This document shows positions 25,621 to 34,169 of a DNA stretch of 64,000 bases, one piece after another (position 1 is the first letter of the stretch; each line of letters opens with the position of its first letter). The DNA comes from Thiomonas delicata (GTDB lineage Bacteria > Pseudomonadota > Gammaproteobacteria > Burkholderiales > Burkholderiaceae_C). Location of the stretch: the NCBI RefSeq assembly GCF_900088825.1, contig NZ_LT592171.1, positions 336,009 to 400,008 on the forward strand, in the 5' to 3' direction. The notes under the pieces were generated by a model. The model did not search any database, had not been told where the DNA came from, and saw only the letters and a program-made list of their open reading frames with translations. Both the position numbers and the translations under genes were made by a program.

Positions 25621-27876
25621 ATGGATACAGAGCCTCCTTTGTCTTCGGCGGCTCAGGTGATGTCCCTTATGGCGCCAAGAAGGGTGAGGTTTGATGGTTG
25701 CGGCCTGAACCGTGGAGTTCAGGGCGCATGGTTGTTCACCAGATCAAAACAACAATCCAAGAGGTTTTTTCATGAGGCGGATATTTTGAAATCCGCGCCC
25801 AGGCTGTCGTTTGCGCGTGTGTCCCAGGCTTACGGAGACGAGGTCGCCGCGCTGCTGCGCAAGGCGCAGGGCCGGCTTCACGAGGCGGTCGCGTCCTTCG
25901 TCGAGGAGTTCCACCAAGGGCTGACGCAGGCGTCGCCGGGCGGCACAATTCTCGGTTGTCTGAACAGCGAGGAACTCGCCAGCGTCAGGCGCAAGCAAGC
26001 CGAGCATTGGGACATGCTGCTGTCGCCGACGCTGACACCCGAGGTTCATTACGAACGTGCGCTGCACGTCGGTCGCGTGCATGAGATGGTGGGTGTCGAT
26101 CTGCCTTCGTTGATCGACGGCTACGGCCTGTATCACCAAAGTATGCACGCGGCGCTGGCGGGGTGTGGGCTTGATGTCGGCGAACAAAAGCGCCTGGCCG
26201 AGGCACTGCGTCAGCGCTTGTCGCTCGACACCGAAGCGCGCCTGGTCAGCCACTCGAGCGTGGAGGCCGAAACGGTGGCGACCCTGATCGCCGTGAGCAA
26301 GGCCATCCGCGAGGCCAGCCATTTGTCGGATTTGCTGCACGGCGCCATCGGCGCGTTGTCCACGTTGGACGGCATTCTGGCCTGCGTGTTTTCGCGCCCC
26401 GATGCGCAAGGCTTGTTGCAGATCGAGGCGTTCGGCGGCGAAGCGGGCCGGGAGTATGCCGACGCCATGCAAAGGCACCAGGCGCCCCTGGTGAACACCT
26501 CGGTGGATACGGTATCGGGGAAGGGGCCGGCGGGGCGCGCCTGGCAAACGGCGGAGATTCAAATCGCGGATACCTACGGGGCGGATGCGCATTTGCGCCC
26601 CTGGCAGGCCGACGGCATACGCCTTGGATTTCGATCGACCGCTGCGCTACCGCTGCTTGATGACGACGGCCAGTCTTTCGCCGTCATGGCCGTCTACAGC
26701 CGCTGGCCGGGTTTTTTTCGCGCACCCCAGCGGCAGTTGCTGCTGCGGCACGTGCAACAGGTTCTCAGCCATGCGGTGCTGCGCTGCGAACAGGGCTTGG
26801 TGATCCCGGCGGACTTGCGCCGCAAGTACCGGCAGCGGGTCGAGGAGGGGGCGGTGCGCATGCTGTACCAGCCCATCATCGACTTGCGCAACGGCCAGGT
26901 GCATCACGTGGAGGCGCTGGCGCGGATCGAGTCGGCGCAGGGCGAACTCATCATGCCGGGCGATTTTCTTCCCGCGCTCGGCAAGGCCGGCCTGCTCAGC
27001 CTGTTCCAGGCGGGCCTGGAGCAGATCTGCCGCGACAGGCGGGCGTGGCTGGACATGGGGCTGGACATTCCCGTGGCCATCAATCTGCCGCCCGACGGGC
27101 TGACCCAGGACGCGTACCGGGACATCTTGTTCGAGACCTTGTCGCGCTGGGACTTGCCGCCGACGCATGTGATGCTGGAAATTCTGGAGACGCAGGATCC
27201 CGCGGACACCCTCAAGCGCGACGCGCGCATCGCGGAGTTTCAGCGCTGCGGCATCCAGATCACGCAGGACGATCTGGGGTCCGGGCACAGTTCGCTGCTG
27301 CGCATGCACCGGGTGCCGTTCGATGCCGTGAAGATCGACCAGGGCCTGGTGCGCAACGCGCTGGAAAAACCCATGCGCGCGCTGGAGTTCATCCACCATC
27401 TCACCGCGCTTGCGCACGCCTTCGACATTCCCGTGACCGTCGAAGGCCTGGAGAACGAAGGCCTGATCGAAGCGGTGGCGATACTCGGCGCCGACCGCGG
27501 CCAGGGCTACGGCTTTGCCCAGCCCATGCCGGGGGAACAACTCTACGCCTGGCGCCGTGATTTCGAGGCGGCCATCAATATCCGCCAGCCGCGCACGGCG
27601 CTGGGGGCTCTGGCGAGCTGCCTGCTGTGGGACCGCCAGCTCACGGCGCTCAGCGGGTGGCCGGACATGGTGGAAACCTTCGTGCGCACGCCATGCACGC
27701 TGCGGAACTACCTGGATCGGCTCGATCCGCCCGCCCCGCAACTGGTTGCCCTGCTGGAGCGCAACCGGGCATGCGCGGTGCAGGGCGCGAAGAGCTCCAT
27801 GTACCGCCGCACGCGCCAGGAGCTCATCACCAGGCTCAGCCGGGACTGGGTGGACAACGGCCGCGCGGGCTATTGA
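25621..27876 (+). CDS. Globin-coupled GAF-EAL c-di-GMP phosphodiesterase
   Basis: A 751-residue signalling protein. Residues about 65-185 form a globin-coupled sensor domain with a candidate proximal His154 (GRVHEMVGVD). Residues about 230-385 look like a GAF domain. Residues about 405-655 form an EAL domain with catalytic residues present: EAL 431-433, Asn488, Glu520, Asp550-Asp551 (QDDLGSG), Lys571 (KID) and the late Glu in VEGLE. It should hydrolyse c-di-GMP in response to haem-bound O2, NO or CO. About 95 C-terminal residues are unassigned. ATG 25621 gives an N-terminus with about 60 residues of unclear nature, so a later start is possible. It is cytoplasmic, with no membrane segments. 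Confidence 0.85.
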   Translation: MDTEPPLSSAAQVMSLMAPRRVRFDGCGLNRGVQGAWLFTRSKQQSKRFFHEADILKSAPRLSFARVSQAYGDEVAALLRKAQGRLHEAVASFVEEFHQGLTQASPGGTILGCLNSEELASVRRKQAEHWDMLLSPTLTPEVHYERALHVGRVHEMVGVDLPSLIDGYGLYHQSMHAALAGCGLDVGEQKRLAEALRQRLSLDTEARLVSHSSVEAETVATLIAVSKAIREASHLSDLLHGAIGALSTLDGILACVFSRPDAQGLLQIEAFGGEAGREYADAMQRHQAPLVNTSVDTVSGKGPAGRAWQTAEIQIADTYGADAHLRPWQADGIRLGFRSTAALPLLDDDGQSFAVMAVYSRWPGFFRAPQRQLLLRHVQQVLSHAVLRCEQGLVIPADLRRKYRQRVEEGAVRMLYQPIIDLRNGQVHHVEALARIESAQGELIMPGDFLPALGKAGLLSLFQAGLEQICRDRRAWLDMGLDIPVAINLPPDGLTQDAYRDILFETLSRWDLPPTHVMLEILETQDPADTLKRDARIAEFQRCGIQITQDDLGSGHSSLLRMHRVPFDAVKIDQGLVRNALEKPMRALEFIHHLTALAHAFDIPVTVEGLENEGLIEAVAILGADRGQGYGFAQPMPGEQLYAWRRDFEAAINIRQPRTALGALASCLLWDRQLTALSGWPDMVETFVRTPCTLRNYLDRLDPPAPQLVALLERNRACAVQGAKSSMYRRTRQELITRLSRDWVDNGRAGY

Positions 27877-27975
27877 TTGGGCTCTTAAACAGTCTCAGGC
27901 GGCGCATTTGACGTGTGTGTCGCTGAACGCATACGAGGCGAATCGCACGCACGGTCTCCGACCATCCACAGCGGT

Positions 27976-28119
27976 TCACGCGCTTGGTCGCCCTGGCCTG
28001 ATGTGGTGCGCAAACAGGTTGACGTGAGCCCTCAGAAACTCGAGAAATGCCGATGCCACCACGGATGGTCGCTTTTCTTTCGATCTGACGAGGTACCAGG
28101 ACCGTCGGATTGGAAAACC
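27976..28119 (-). pseudogene. CbbR-like LysR regulator, C-terminal fragment
   Basis: The last 47 codons of a LysR-type regulator, starting FPIRRSWYLVRSKEKR and ending at TGA 27976. The frame continues exactly from the fragment at 30678-31222 (DVEGF then FPIRR) once the insertion sequence and one copy of the 8-bp duplication are removed. It is cut off from its gene by the first IS21-family element. The text DVEGFPIRRSWY is typical of the CbbR branch, which controls CO2-fixation genes. The 100 bases between this fragment and the EAL gene hold nothing recognisable. Confidence 0.85.
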
Positions 28120-28126
28120 CCCCGGC

Positions 28127-28170
28127 GGCCACCCAAACTGCCCCACTTCTGGCCACCCAAACTGCTCCAC
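28127..28170. repeat. Left-end transposase-binding repeats of IS element 1
   Basis: Two 20-bp repeats, GGCCACCCAAACTGCCCCAC (28127-28146) and the same with CTCCAC (28151-28170), with a 24-base period. IS21-family ends usually carry such multiple repeats. Two shorter matches (CAAACTGCTCC) also occur inside istA at 28423-28433 and 28458-28468. Confidence 0.8.
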
Positions 28171-28277
28171 CTGGCCGGGGTGATCTGAGCCGCTGATCGC
28201 GGCGACGGCGACCACCTCGGGGCCAGCCGGCAGGACGTTACTTTCCACTCCCTCAACGTCGAGGGAGAGGCACGGGA

Positions 28278-29861
28278 GTGAACGTCTTGAAGCCGCATCT
28301 GCAAACCACCATTCGCACGCTGCTGGAGGCCGGCGCCACGCAGCGAGAGATCGAGCGCGTCACCGGCATCTCGCGCCACACCATCCGGGCCTGGCAGCAT
28401 CGATTCACCGAGGAGTCCGAGGCAAACTGCTCCGGGGTGGCCACCGGCTCGCAGGAGCAAACTGCTCCACCCCGGCCACCGGCGCCGACCGCCACGACGA
28501 CGTCGCTGTGCGAGCCGCACCGGACCTTCATCGAGGCCCAGCTGCGCCTCAAGCGCAACGCCACCGCGATCTACCAGGACCTGGTCGACCAGTTCGGCTT
28601 CGCCGGCCACTACAACTCGGTCAAGCGCTTCGTCGCCCGGCTCAAGGTCCGCGAGCCCGAGCAGTTCGACCGCCTGGAGTTCGCCCCCGGCGAGGAGATG
28701 CAGGTCGATTACGGCGAGGGCGCCCTCACGCGCGTGCCCGGCACCGCCCGCTACCGCCGCCCGCGCCTGTTCGTGGCCACGTTGCGCTATTCCCGGCGCA
28801 GCTTCCGCCGCGTGGTCTGGAAGTCCAGTCAGCAGGTCTGGGCCGAGCTGCACGAGCAGGCCTGGCGCTACTTCGGAGGCTCGGCCCACTACGTCGTGCT
28901 CGATAACCTCAAGGAGGGCGTGCTCAAGCCCGACCTGTACGAGCCCGAGCTCAACAAGGTCTACGCCGCCACGCTGGCGCATTACGGGGTCGTCGCCGAC
29001 CCGGCGCGGGTGCGCGACCCCAACCGCAAGGGCAGCGTCGAGAACGCCATCGGCCACACCCAGGCCACGGCCCTCAAGGGTCGGCGCTTCGAGAGCATCG
29101 AGGAGCAGAACGCCTTTCTGGAGCACTGGGAGACCAAGTGGGCGGCGCCGCGCATCCACGGCAGCGCGCGCCGGCAGGTGCAGGCCATGTTCGAGGAGGA
29201 GAGAGCCCACCTGCAGCCGCTGCCGGTGCTGGGCATGCAGTACTTCACCGAGGTCGAGCGCACCGTCGCCGACGACAGCTGCGTGCGCGTCGACCACTGC
29301 AGCTACGCCGCCCGTCCGGCGCGCATCGGCACCCAGGTGCTGGTGCGCATCTATGCCCGGCGCATCGAGATCCGCGACCTCAAGACCCAGGAGCTGCTGC
29401 GCACCCATGACCGCGCCGAGCACCCCGGCACCGTGGTCCTGCCCGCCGAGGAGCGCGTGTTCAACCCCTCGCGCGAGACCCGCCGCATCCTGGCCCAGGC
29501 GCGCGCCATCGGGGCCGAGGCCCTGCGCCTGTGCGAGCTGCTGTTCGCCGTCGAAGGCCGCGTGGGCCAGCGCAAGCTCTGGGGCATCGTCTCGCTGGCC
29601 GGGCGCTATCCGCGCCGCCTCGTTGATGCCGCCTGCGCCGCCGCCCTGGCCGACGGGGTCTACAGCTACCGCCATGTCAAGGCGCTGACCGAGCGCCTCG
29701 TCACCGAGGCCCTGCAGGCCCTCGACCGCGGCCCGACCGCCGAGCCCCTGACCCAGCAGCACGAACTGATCCGCCCGGCCGAGGAGTACGCCGATCTGTT
29801 CGCCCGCGCCGCCGCCGAATCCCTCAACCATGAACGGAGCCCCCAGCATGACCCTCAATGA
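28278..29861 (+). CDS. istA: IstA transposase of IS21-family element 1
   Basis: A 527-residue DDE transposase. The N-terminal helix-turn-helix is EAGATQREIERVTGISRHT. The catalytic core starts at GEEMQVDYGEG near residue 140, includes YVVLDNLKEGVLKPD near residue 215, and has the Glu near GSVENAIGHTQ. It starts with GTG and overlaps istB by 32 bases, as usual in this family. A short insert (about residues 50-70) between the HTH and core encodes the two extra end-like repeats. No disruption is seen. Confidence 0.93.
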   Translation: MNVLKPHLQTTIRTLLEAGATQREIERVTGISRHTIRAWQHRFTEESEANCSGVATGSQEQTAPPRPPAPTATTTSLCEPHRTFIEAQLRLKRNATAIYQDLVDQFGFAGHYNSVKRFVARLKVREPEQFDRLEFAPGEEMQVDYGEGALTRVPGTARYRRPRLFVATLRYSRRSFRRVVWKSSQQVWAELHEQAWRYFGGSAHYVVLDNLKEGVLKPDLYEPELNKVYAATLAHYGVVADPARVRDPNRKGSVENAIGHTQATALKGRRFESIEEQNAFLEHWETKWAAPRIHGSARRQVQAMFEEERAHLQPLPVLGMQYFTEVERTVADDSCVRVDHCSYAARPARIGTQVLVRIYARRIEIRDLKTQELLRTHDRAEHPGTVVLPAEERVFNPSRETRRILAQARAIGAEALRLCELLFAVEGRVGQRKLWGIVSLAGRYPRRLVDAACAAALADGVYSYRHVKALTERLVTEALQALDRGPTAEPLTQQHELIRPAEEYADLFARAAAESLNHERSPQHDPQ

Positions 29862-30612
29862 GATCGAACGCACCCTGCGCGAGCTGCGCCTCTCGGGCAT
29901 CGCCGACACCCTGTCCACCCGCGTGCTGCAGGCGCAGAGCAGCCAGGAGCCGTTCCTGGCCACCCTGGGCGCCATGCTGCAGGACGAGCTCGACCGGCGC
30001 CACTCGCGCCTGACCGAGCGGCGCTTCAAACAATCGCGTCTCGACGAGAAGGCCACCCTGGCCGACTTCGACTGGCGCTTCAACCCCAAGCTGCCGCGCG
30101 CGGCCTGCTTCGAGCTGCATACCCTCAAGTTCATCGGCGACGGCGCCAACGCCCTGATCGTCGGCAAGCCCGGCACCGGCAAGAGTCACGTCGCCAAGGC
30201 CGTGGCCTACCAGGCCACCCTGCAAGGCTTCGACGTGCGCTACGTCGAGGCCGACACCGAGTTCGCCCACTACGCCCTGGCCAGCACCCAGGAGCAGGCC
30301 GCGCTGCTGCGCGCCTGGGTCGAGCCCGACCTGCTCGTGCTCGACGACCTGTTCCTCGCCCGGCGCATCGGCGACGCCGCGGCCGAGCTGCTGCAGGCCA
30401 TCGTCCACCAGCGCTACAAGCATCGCCGATCCATCGTCGTGACCTCCAACCGCGTCGTGCAGGACTGGGGCCGCTACCTCGGCGACGCCACCATGGCCAC
30501 CACCATCCTCGACCGCCTCATGCACCGCGCCACCATGCTCGAGTTCGAGGGTCGCAGCTACCGCCTCAAGGAGGCCGCCGCACGCATCGCCGTCACCGCC
30601 GATGCCTCATAA
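29830..30612 (+). CDS. istB: IstB ATPase helper of IS21-family element 1
   Basis: A 260-residue AAA+ ATPase that assists IstA in target selection. Walker A is VGKPGTGKSH near residue 112, Walker B is DLLVLDDLF near residue 173, and VTSNRVVQDWGRYLGD follows. Start candidates are ATG 29830 and ATG 29848, both within the end of istA; the second has a better upstream purine run. The frame is intact. Confidence 0.92.
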   Translation: MNGAPSMTLNEIERTLRELRLSGIADTLSTRVLQAQSSQEPFLATLGAMLQDELDRRHSRLTERRFKQSRLDEKATLADFDWRFNPKLPRAACFELHTLKFIGDGANALIVGKPGTGKSHVAKAVAYQATLQGFDVRYVEADTEFAHYALASTQEQAALLRAWVEPDLLVLDDLFLARRIGDAAAELLQAIVHQRYKHRRSIVVTSNRVVQDWGRYLGDATMATTILDRLMHRATMLEFEGRSYRLKEAAARIAVTADAS

Positions 30613-30628
30613 TCCAGCCGTCCTGCCT

Positions 30629-30671
30629 GGAGCAGTTTGACCGGCCAAAGGTGGAGCAGTTTGACCTGACC
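30629..30671. repeat. Right-end repeats of IS element 1
   Basis: Two copies of GGAGCAGTTTGACC (30629 and 30653), inverted relative to the left-end repeats and with the same 24-base period. They lie just after the istB stop and before the target duplication at 30678. Confidence 0.8.
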
Positions 30672-30677
30672 ATCGGG

Positions 30678-31222
30678 GGAAAACCTTCCACATCAAGAAT
30701 ACAGACCTCGTTACGCAGATGATCGTCGCCGATCGTGCTGTCCGAAAGGACGGCGAGGCCCAAGCCGCCGACCACAGCCTGTTTGATGGCTTCATTACTT
30801 CCCAATTCCATGCGAACGCGCAGAGGTACGCCGCGTTCCTCAAACAGGCGTTCCATCGTCAAACGAGTGCCGGAACCACGTTCGCGAACAAGAAAGTCCT
30901 CCCGAGCAATTTCAGCGAAGCGAACGGTACGTCCCAAATGCGCCAGTTTGTGTGACGCGGGGGCCAAGACGACGAGCGAGTTGTCTAGAAAAGGCTCGCA
31001 CTCAATATCCATGCCATCTGGCGGTACACCCATGACATAGATGTCGTCCTGATTGCGCGCCAGGCGTTCGAGCAGCCGGTCGCGATTGATGACTTCCAAA
31101 GAAATGTCGATGCCTGGATATTGTGCGCAGAAGGGGCCAAGCAACCGGGGCATGAAGTATTTGGTCGTGGTCACTGCAGCGATCCGCAGTCGCCCTTTCT
31201 TCACCCCTTTGAGATCCGCAAT
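30678..31222 (-). pseudogene. CbbR-like LysR regulator, central fragment without DNA-binding domain
   Basis: The effector-binding domain of a LysR-type regulator, reading IADLKGVKKGRLRIAAV at its start and CILDVEGF at its end. Diagnostic parts are TTTKYFMPRLLGPFC, ERGSGTRLTMERLF and MELGSNEAIKQAVVGGLGLA, which match CbbR-type regulators well. The winged-helix DNA-binding domain is gone: the second IS21-family element starts at 31223, directly before this text. The C-terminus is separated by the first element. The gene must be non-functional, yet the remaining text has no stops or frameshifts, so the damage looks recent. A CO2-fixation target operon is not in the window. Confidence 0.88.
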
Positions 31223-31328
31223 TGTTGATTCATTTCCAAAACTGGGCCATTTGGGGACGCGTTCACGTTGAAATCTGAGCCACGTTGCCGCTCTATCGTG
31301 CTGAGTTTTTCAGCACAGGGGAGCAGGA

Positions 31329-32864
31329 GTGATCAACGTGAGCACATTGAGCAAGTTGCGCCGCCTCGTGCTGAGGCAGGACGTGTCGGTGCGCGAGGCC
31401 AGCCGCAGGCTGGGCATCTCGCGCAACACAGCCACCAAGTGGCTCAAAGATGGTCAGATGACCGAGCCCAGATACCCTCAACGGGTGTCAGGTCCCAGCA
31501 TCCTGGATCCGTACAAGGAGCAGTTGAGCCAGTGGCTCAAAGCCGATAGCCATCGCAGCAAACGCGATCGGCGCGGGATCAAGGCGATGTTTGAAGCGCT
31601 GCGGGCGCAGGGCTACAGCGGCAGCCGGGGGCCGGTGTACACATTTGCCCAGCGCTGGCAGCAAGAGCAAGGCAACGCGGCACGCGGCGCGGGGTTTATA
31701 CCGCTGAGCTTCGAGTTGGGCGAGGCGTTCCAGTTCGACTGGAGCTGCGAGTACCTCTTCATCGGTGGGCTGCGTCGCCGCCTGGAGGTGGCACACACCA
31801 AGCTGGCGGCCAGTCGTGCCTTCTGCCTGGTGGCGTACTACAGCCAGGCGCACGAGATGCTGTTCGATGCGCACGCGCGCGCGTTCGCTCTCTTCGGTGG
31901 CGTGCCCCGGCGGGGCATCTACGACAACATGAAGACGGCGGTGGACAAGGTCGGCCAGGGCAAGCAGCGCAGCGTCAACGCGCGCTTTGAGGCCATGACC
32001 GGGCACTATCTGTTCGAGCCGGAGTTCTGCAACCGGGCCGCCGGCTGGGAGAAGGGGGTCGTCGAGAAGAATGTTCAGGATCGGCGCAAGGACATCTGGC
32101 GCGAGGCCAGTGAACGGCGCTGGGGATCGCTTGGCGAGTTCAACGACTGGTTGCAGCAGGCCTGTGTGAAGGCCTGGGCCGAGATGAGCCACCCTGAATG
32201 GACGCAGCTCACGGTGGCCGATGTCTGGCAGGACGAACGGGTTCGCCTCATGCCCAACCCCCGAGCGTTTGATGGCTATGTGGAGCAGCCGGTTCGGGTC
32301 TCTGCCACTTCGCTGATCCACTTCCAGCGCAACCGCTATAGCGTGCCGTGCGAATGGATCCACGCGGTGGTCAGCTTGCGGGCCTATGCCGATGGTCTGC
32401 TGGTGGTCGGGCCTGACGGGCGACAGGTGCGCCTGGCGCGCAGCTTCGAGCGGGATCAGACGCTCTACGACTGGATGCACTACATCGCGCTGATCGAGCG
32501 CAAGCCCGGCGGGCTGCGTAACGGCGCACCCTTCAAGACCATGCCCGAACCCCTGCAGGAGCTGCAGCGCCAGTTGCTGCGCCACAGCGGTGGTGACAGG
32601 GTGATGGCGCAGGTGCTCATGGGCGTGAGCCTGCACGGCTTGGAGGCCGTGTTGGTGGCGGTGGAGCTGGCGCTGCAGTCCGGGCGGGTGAGTGCCGAGC
32701 ATGTGCTCAACGTGCTATCGCGCTTGCAGGAGCAGCGCATGCCCGAGCCACCTGTGGCCACGAGGCTCACGCTCAACACGCCGCCACTGGCCAACCTGCA
32801 GCGTTACGACGCACTGCGCAGCCTCCCGCTTCACGAGGCTTCACCGGAGTCCGACCATGCATGA
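31329..32864 (+). CDS. istA: IstA transposase of IS21-family element 2
   Basis: A 511-residue DDE transposase. The N-terminal HTH is [20 protein letters not shown]. The catalytic core includes [17 protein letters not shown] near residue 135, [15 protein letters not shown] near residue 195 and the Glu in [13 protein letters not shown] near residue 240. The start is GTG 31329 with GCAGGAG upstream. It overlaps istB by eight bases. The open frame is intact, so the element may be active. Confidence 0.94.
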   Translation: MINVSTLSKLRRLVLRQDVSVREASRRLGISRNTATKWLKDGQMTEPRYPQRVSGPSILDPYKEQLSQWLKADSHRSKRDRRGIKAMFEALRAQGYSGSRGPVYTFAQRWQQEQGNAARGAGFIPLSFELGEAFQFDWSCEYLFIGGLRRRLEVAHTKLAASRAFCLVAYYSQAHEMLFDAHARAFALFGGVPRRGIYDNMKTAVDKVGQGKQRSVNARFEAMTGHYLFEPEFCNRAAGWEKGVVEKNVQDRRKDIWREASERRWGSLGEFNDWLQQACVKAWAEMSHPEWTQLTVADVWQDERVRLMPNPRAFDGYVEQPVRVSATSLIHFQRNRYSVPCEWIHAVVSLRAYADGLLVVGPDGRQVRLARSFERDQTLYDWMHYIALIERKPGGLRNGAPFKTMPEPLQELQRQLLRHSGGDRVMAQVLMGVSLHGLEAVLVAVELALQSGRVSAEHVLNVLSRLQEQRMPEPPVATRLTLNTPPLANLQRYDALRSLPLHEASPESDHA

Positions 32865-33672
32865 CGTCATGGATGCCTTCAAGGCGCTGGGCTTGCATGG
32901 CATGGCCAGTGCATGGCCGGAGGTGCTGGGAACCGCCCGCATGAAGTCGCTTGATCACGAGGCCGTGCTGCACCAGCTCATCAAGGCCGAGACCGCGCAG
33001 CGCGAGGTGCGCTCCATGGCTTACCAGATGCGCGTGGCGCGGTTCCCATCGCACCGCGATCTCGCTGGCTTTGACTTTGCTCACACGCCAATCGATGAGG
33101 CGTTGGTGCGCCAGCTGCACACCCTTGGCTTCGTGGACTCGGCGCACAACGTGGTGCTGGTCGGCGGCCCCGGAACGGGCAAAACCCACCTGGCCACGAG
33201 CCTGGGAATCGAGGCCATCCGCATGCATGGCAAGCGGGTGCGCTTCTTCTCCACGGTGGAGCTGGTCAATGCCCTGGAGCTGGAGAAGGCGCAGAACAAG
33301 TCTGGGCAAATGGCACACCGGCTGATGTACGTCGATCTGGTGATCCTGGATGAACTGGGCTACCTGCCGTTCACGCAATCAGGCGGCGCGATGCTGTTCC
33401 ACCTGCTCTCCAAACTGTACGAGCGAACGAGCGTGGTGATCACCACCAACCTCACCTTCTCGGAATGGAGCAGCGTCTTCGGCGACGCCAAGATGACCAC
33501 GGCTTTGCTCGACCGCCTCACGCACCACTGCCACATCGTGGAGACCGGCAATGAGAGCTGGCGATTCAAGCATTCCAGTGCCGCTGGCGCGGCACCACCA
33601 AAGCCACGCGGCAAAGCGCAGAAAGGAGATCGAAAAACAGCAGACCCGATAGACTTATCCACAACCGAGTAG
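32857..33672 (+). CDS. istB: IstB ATPase helper of IS21-family element 2
   Basis: A 271-residue AAA+ ATPase. Walker A is [15 protein letters not shown] near residue 105, Walker B is [13 protein letters not shown] near residue 163, and the sensor region is [20 protein letters not shown]. The C-terminal tail is Lys-rich. The ATG at 32857 lies within the end of istA. The gene is intact. Confidence 0.94.
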   Translation: MHDVMDAFKALGLHGMASAWPEVLGTARMKSLDHEAVLHQLIKAETAQREVRSMAYQMRVARFPSHRDLAGFDFAHTPIDEALVRQLHTLGFVDSAHNVVLVGGPGTGKTHLATSLGIEAIRMHGKRVRFFSTVELVNALELEKAQNKSGQMAHRLMYVDLVILDELGYLPFTQSGGAMLFHLLSKLYERTSVVITTNLTFSEWSSVFGDAKMTTALLDRLTHHCHIVETGNESWRFKHSSAAGAAPPKPRGKAQKGDRKTADPIDLSTTE

Positions 33673-33744
33673 CCAAAACATCCATCAACCCAGTGGCTCA
33701 GCATTCGACGTGATCACTGGCTCAGTTGTGCCGATGAATCAACA

Positions 33745-34130
33745 GCCCAGGGCGAGGGGACGGATGGCGTTTCCCACGGGGTTGTTCGATTGGCACGCGC
33801 TCATCGCTGGCAACACACACAAGGCCCTCGAGCGGCCCAGGGTGTCGTCGATGGCCCGCGCCGTGGCGTCGGCCTTGGACCGGAACGGGTGTTGCCTGAC
33901 CAGCCAGGCGTGCAAGGCATCGAGCAAGGGTTGGCTTTTGTGCTGGCGCATGGCGGTGCGCGTATCGGGCGAATGCTCCCGAAGGGTCTGCTCAAGGCCA
34001 TACAAGGCCCCGATGCGCCCAAGAGCCTTCTGAGATGGTGCTGCCGACGAGCTTGCGCGCCTCGAAGAACTTGCGCTGCAAGTGCGCCCAACATCCCCTT
34101 CGCGCATGGGGAAGCATCCGGCGCCTGCGC
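33745..34130 (-). pseudogene. IS66-family transposase remnant
   Basis: Decayed C-terminal text of an IS66 TnpC-type transposase on the minus strand. One frame reads HLQRKFFEARKLVGSTISEG (about 34030-34095). After a frameshift another reads ALYGLEQTLREHSPDTRTAM, SQPLLDALHAWL and then NAIRPLALG near 33760. These match the order of conserved IS66 motifs, but the catalytic region upstream is missing. The right end of IS element 2 cuts it at 33744. It fills the 425-base gap between element 2 and the gamma-glutamyltransferase gene; 34131-34169 shows nothing. Confidence 0.75.
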
Positions 34131-34169
34131 GTCGCCGCGCGGCATCGTCGCATTCCGTGCGGGTGGATG

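Larger units (their letters stand above)
28120..30677 (+). mobile_element. IS21-family insertion sequence (element 1)
   Basis: A 2558-bp element with istA and istB genes, flanked by the direct repeat GGAAAACC (28112-28119 and 30678-30685), taken as an 8-bp target duplication. Both ends carry two copies of a 20-bp repeat in opposite orientation. The exact boundary is uncertain by a few bases because of C and G runs at the junctions. It splits a LysR-type gene; removing it restores the reading frame. The genes look intact, so it may still be mobile. Confidence 0.88.
31223..33744 (+). mobile_element. IS21-family insertion sequence (element 2)
   Basis: A 2522-bp element bounded by perfect 11-bp terminal inverted repeats TGTTGATTCAT (31223-31233, and its complement at 33734-33744), with further CTGAGCCA-type repeats inside each end. 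It begins with TG and ends with CA, as typical IS21 members do. No target duplication is visible: the left flank is LysR text and the right flank is an IS66 remnant. It carries intact istA and istB genes and is unrelated in sequence to element 1. Confidence 0.92.

Noticed and set aside
28127-28170. Tandem 24-base repeats considered as a CRISPR fragment.
   Set aside because: There are only two copies, matched by inverted copies at the other end of a transposase-encoding element, so they are IS end repeats. No CRISPR array or cas gene was seen in the window.
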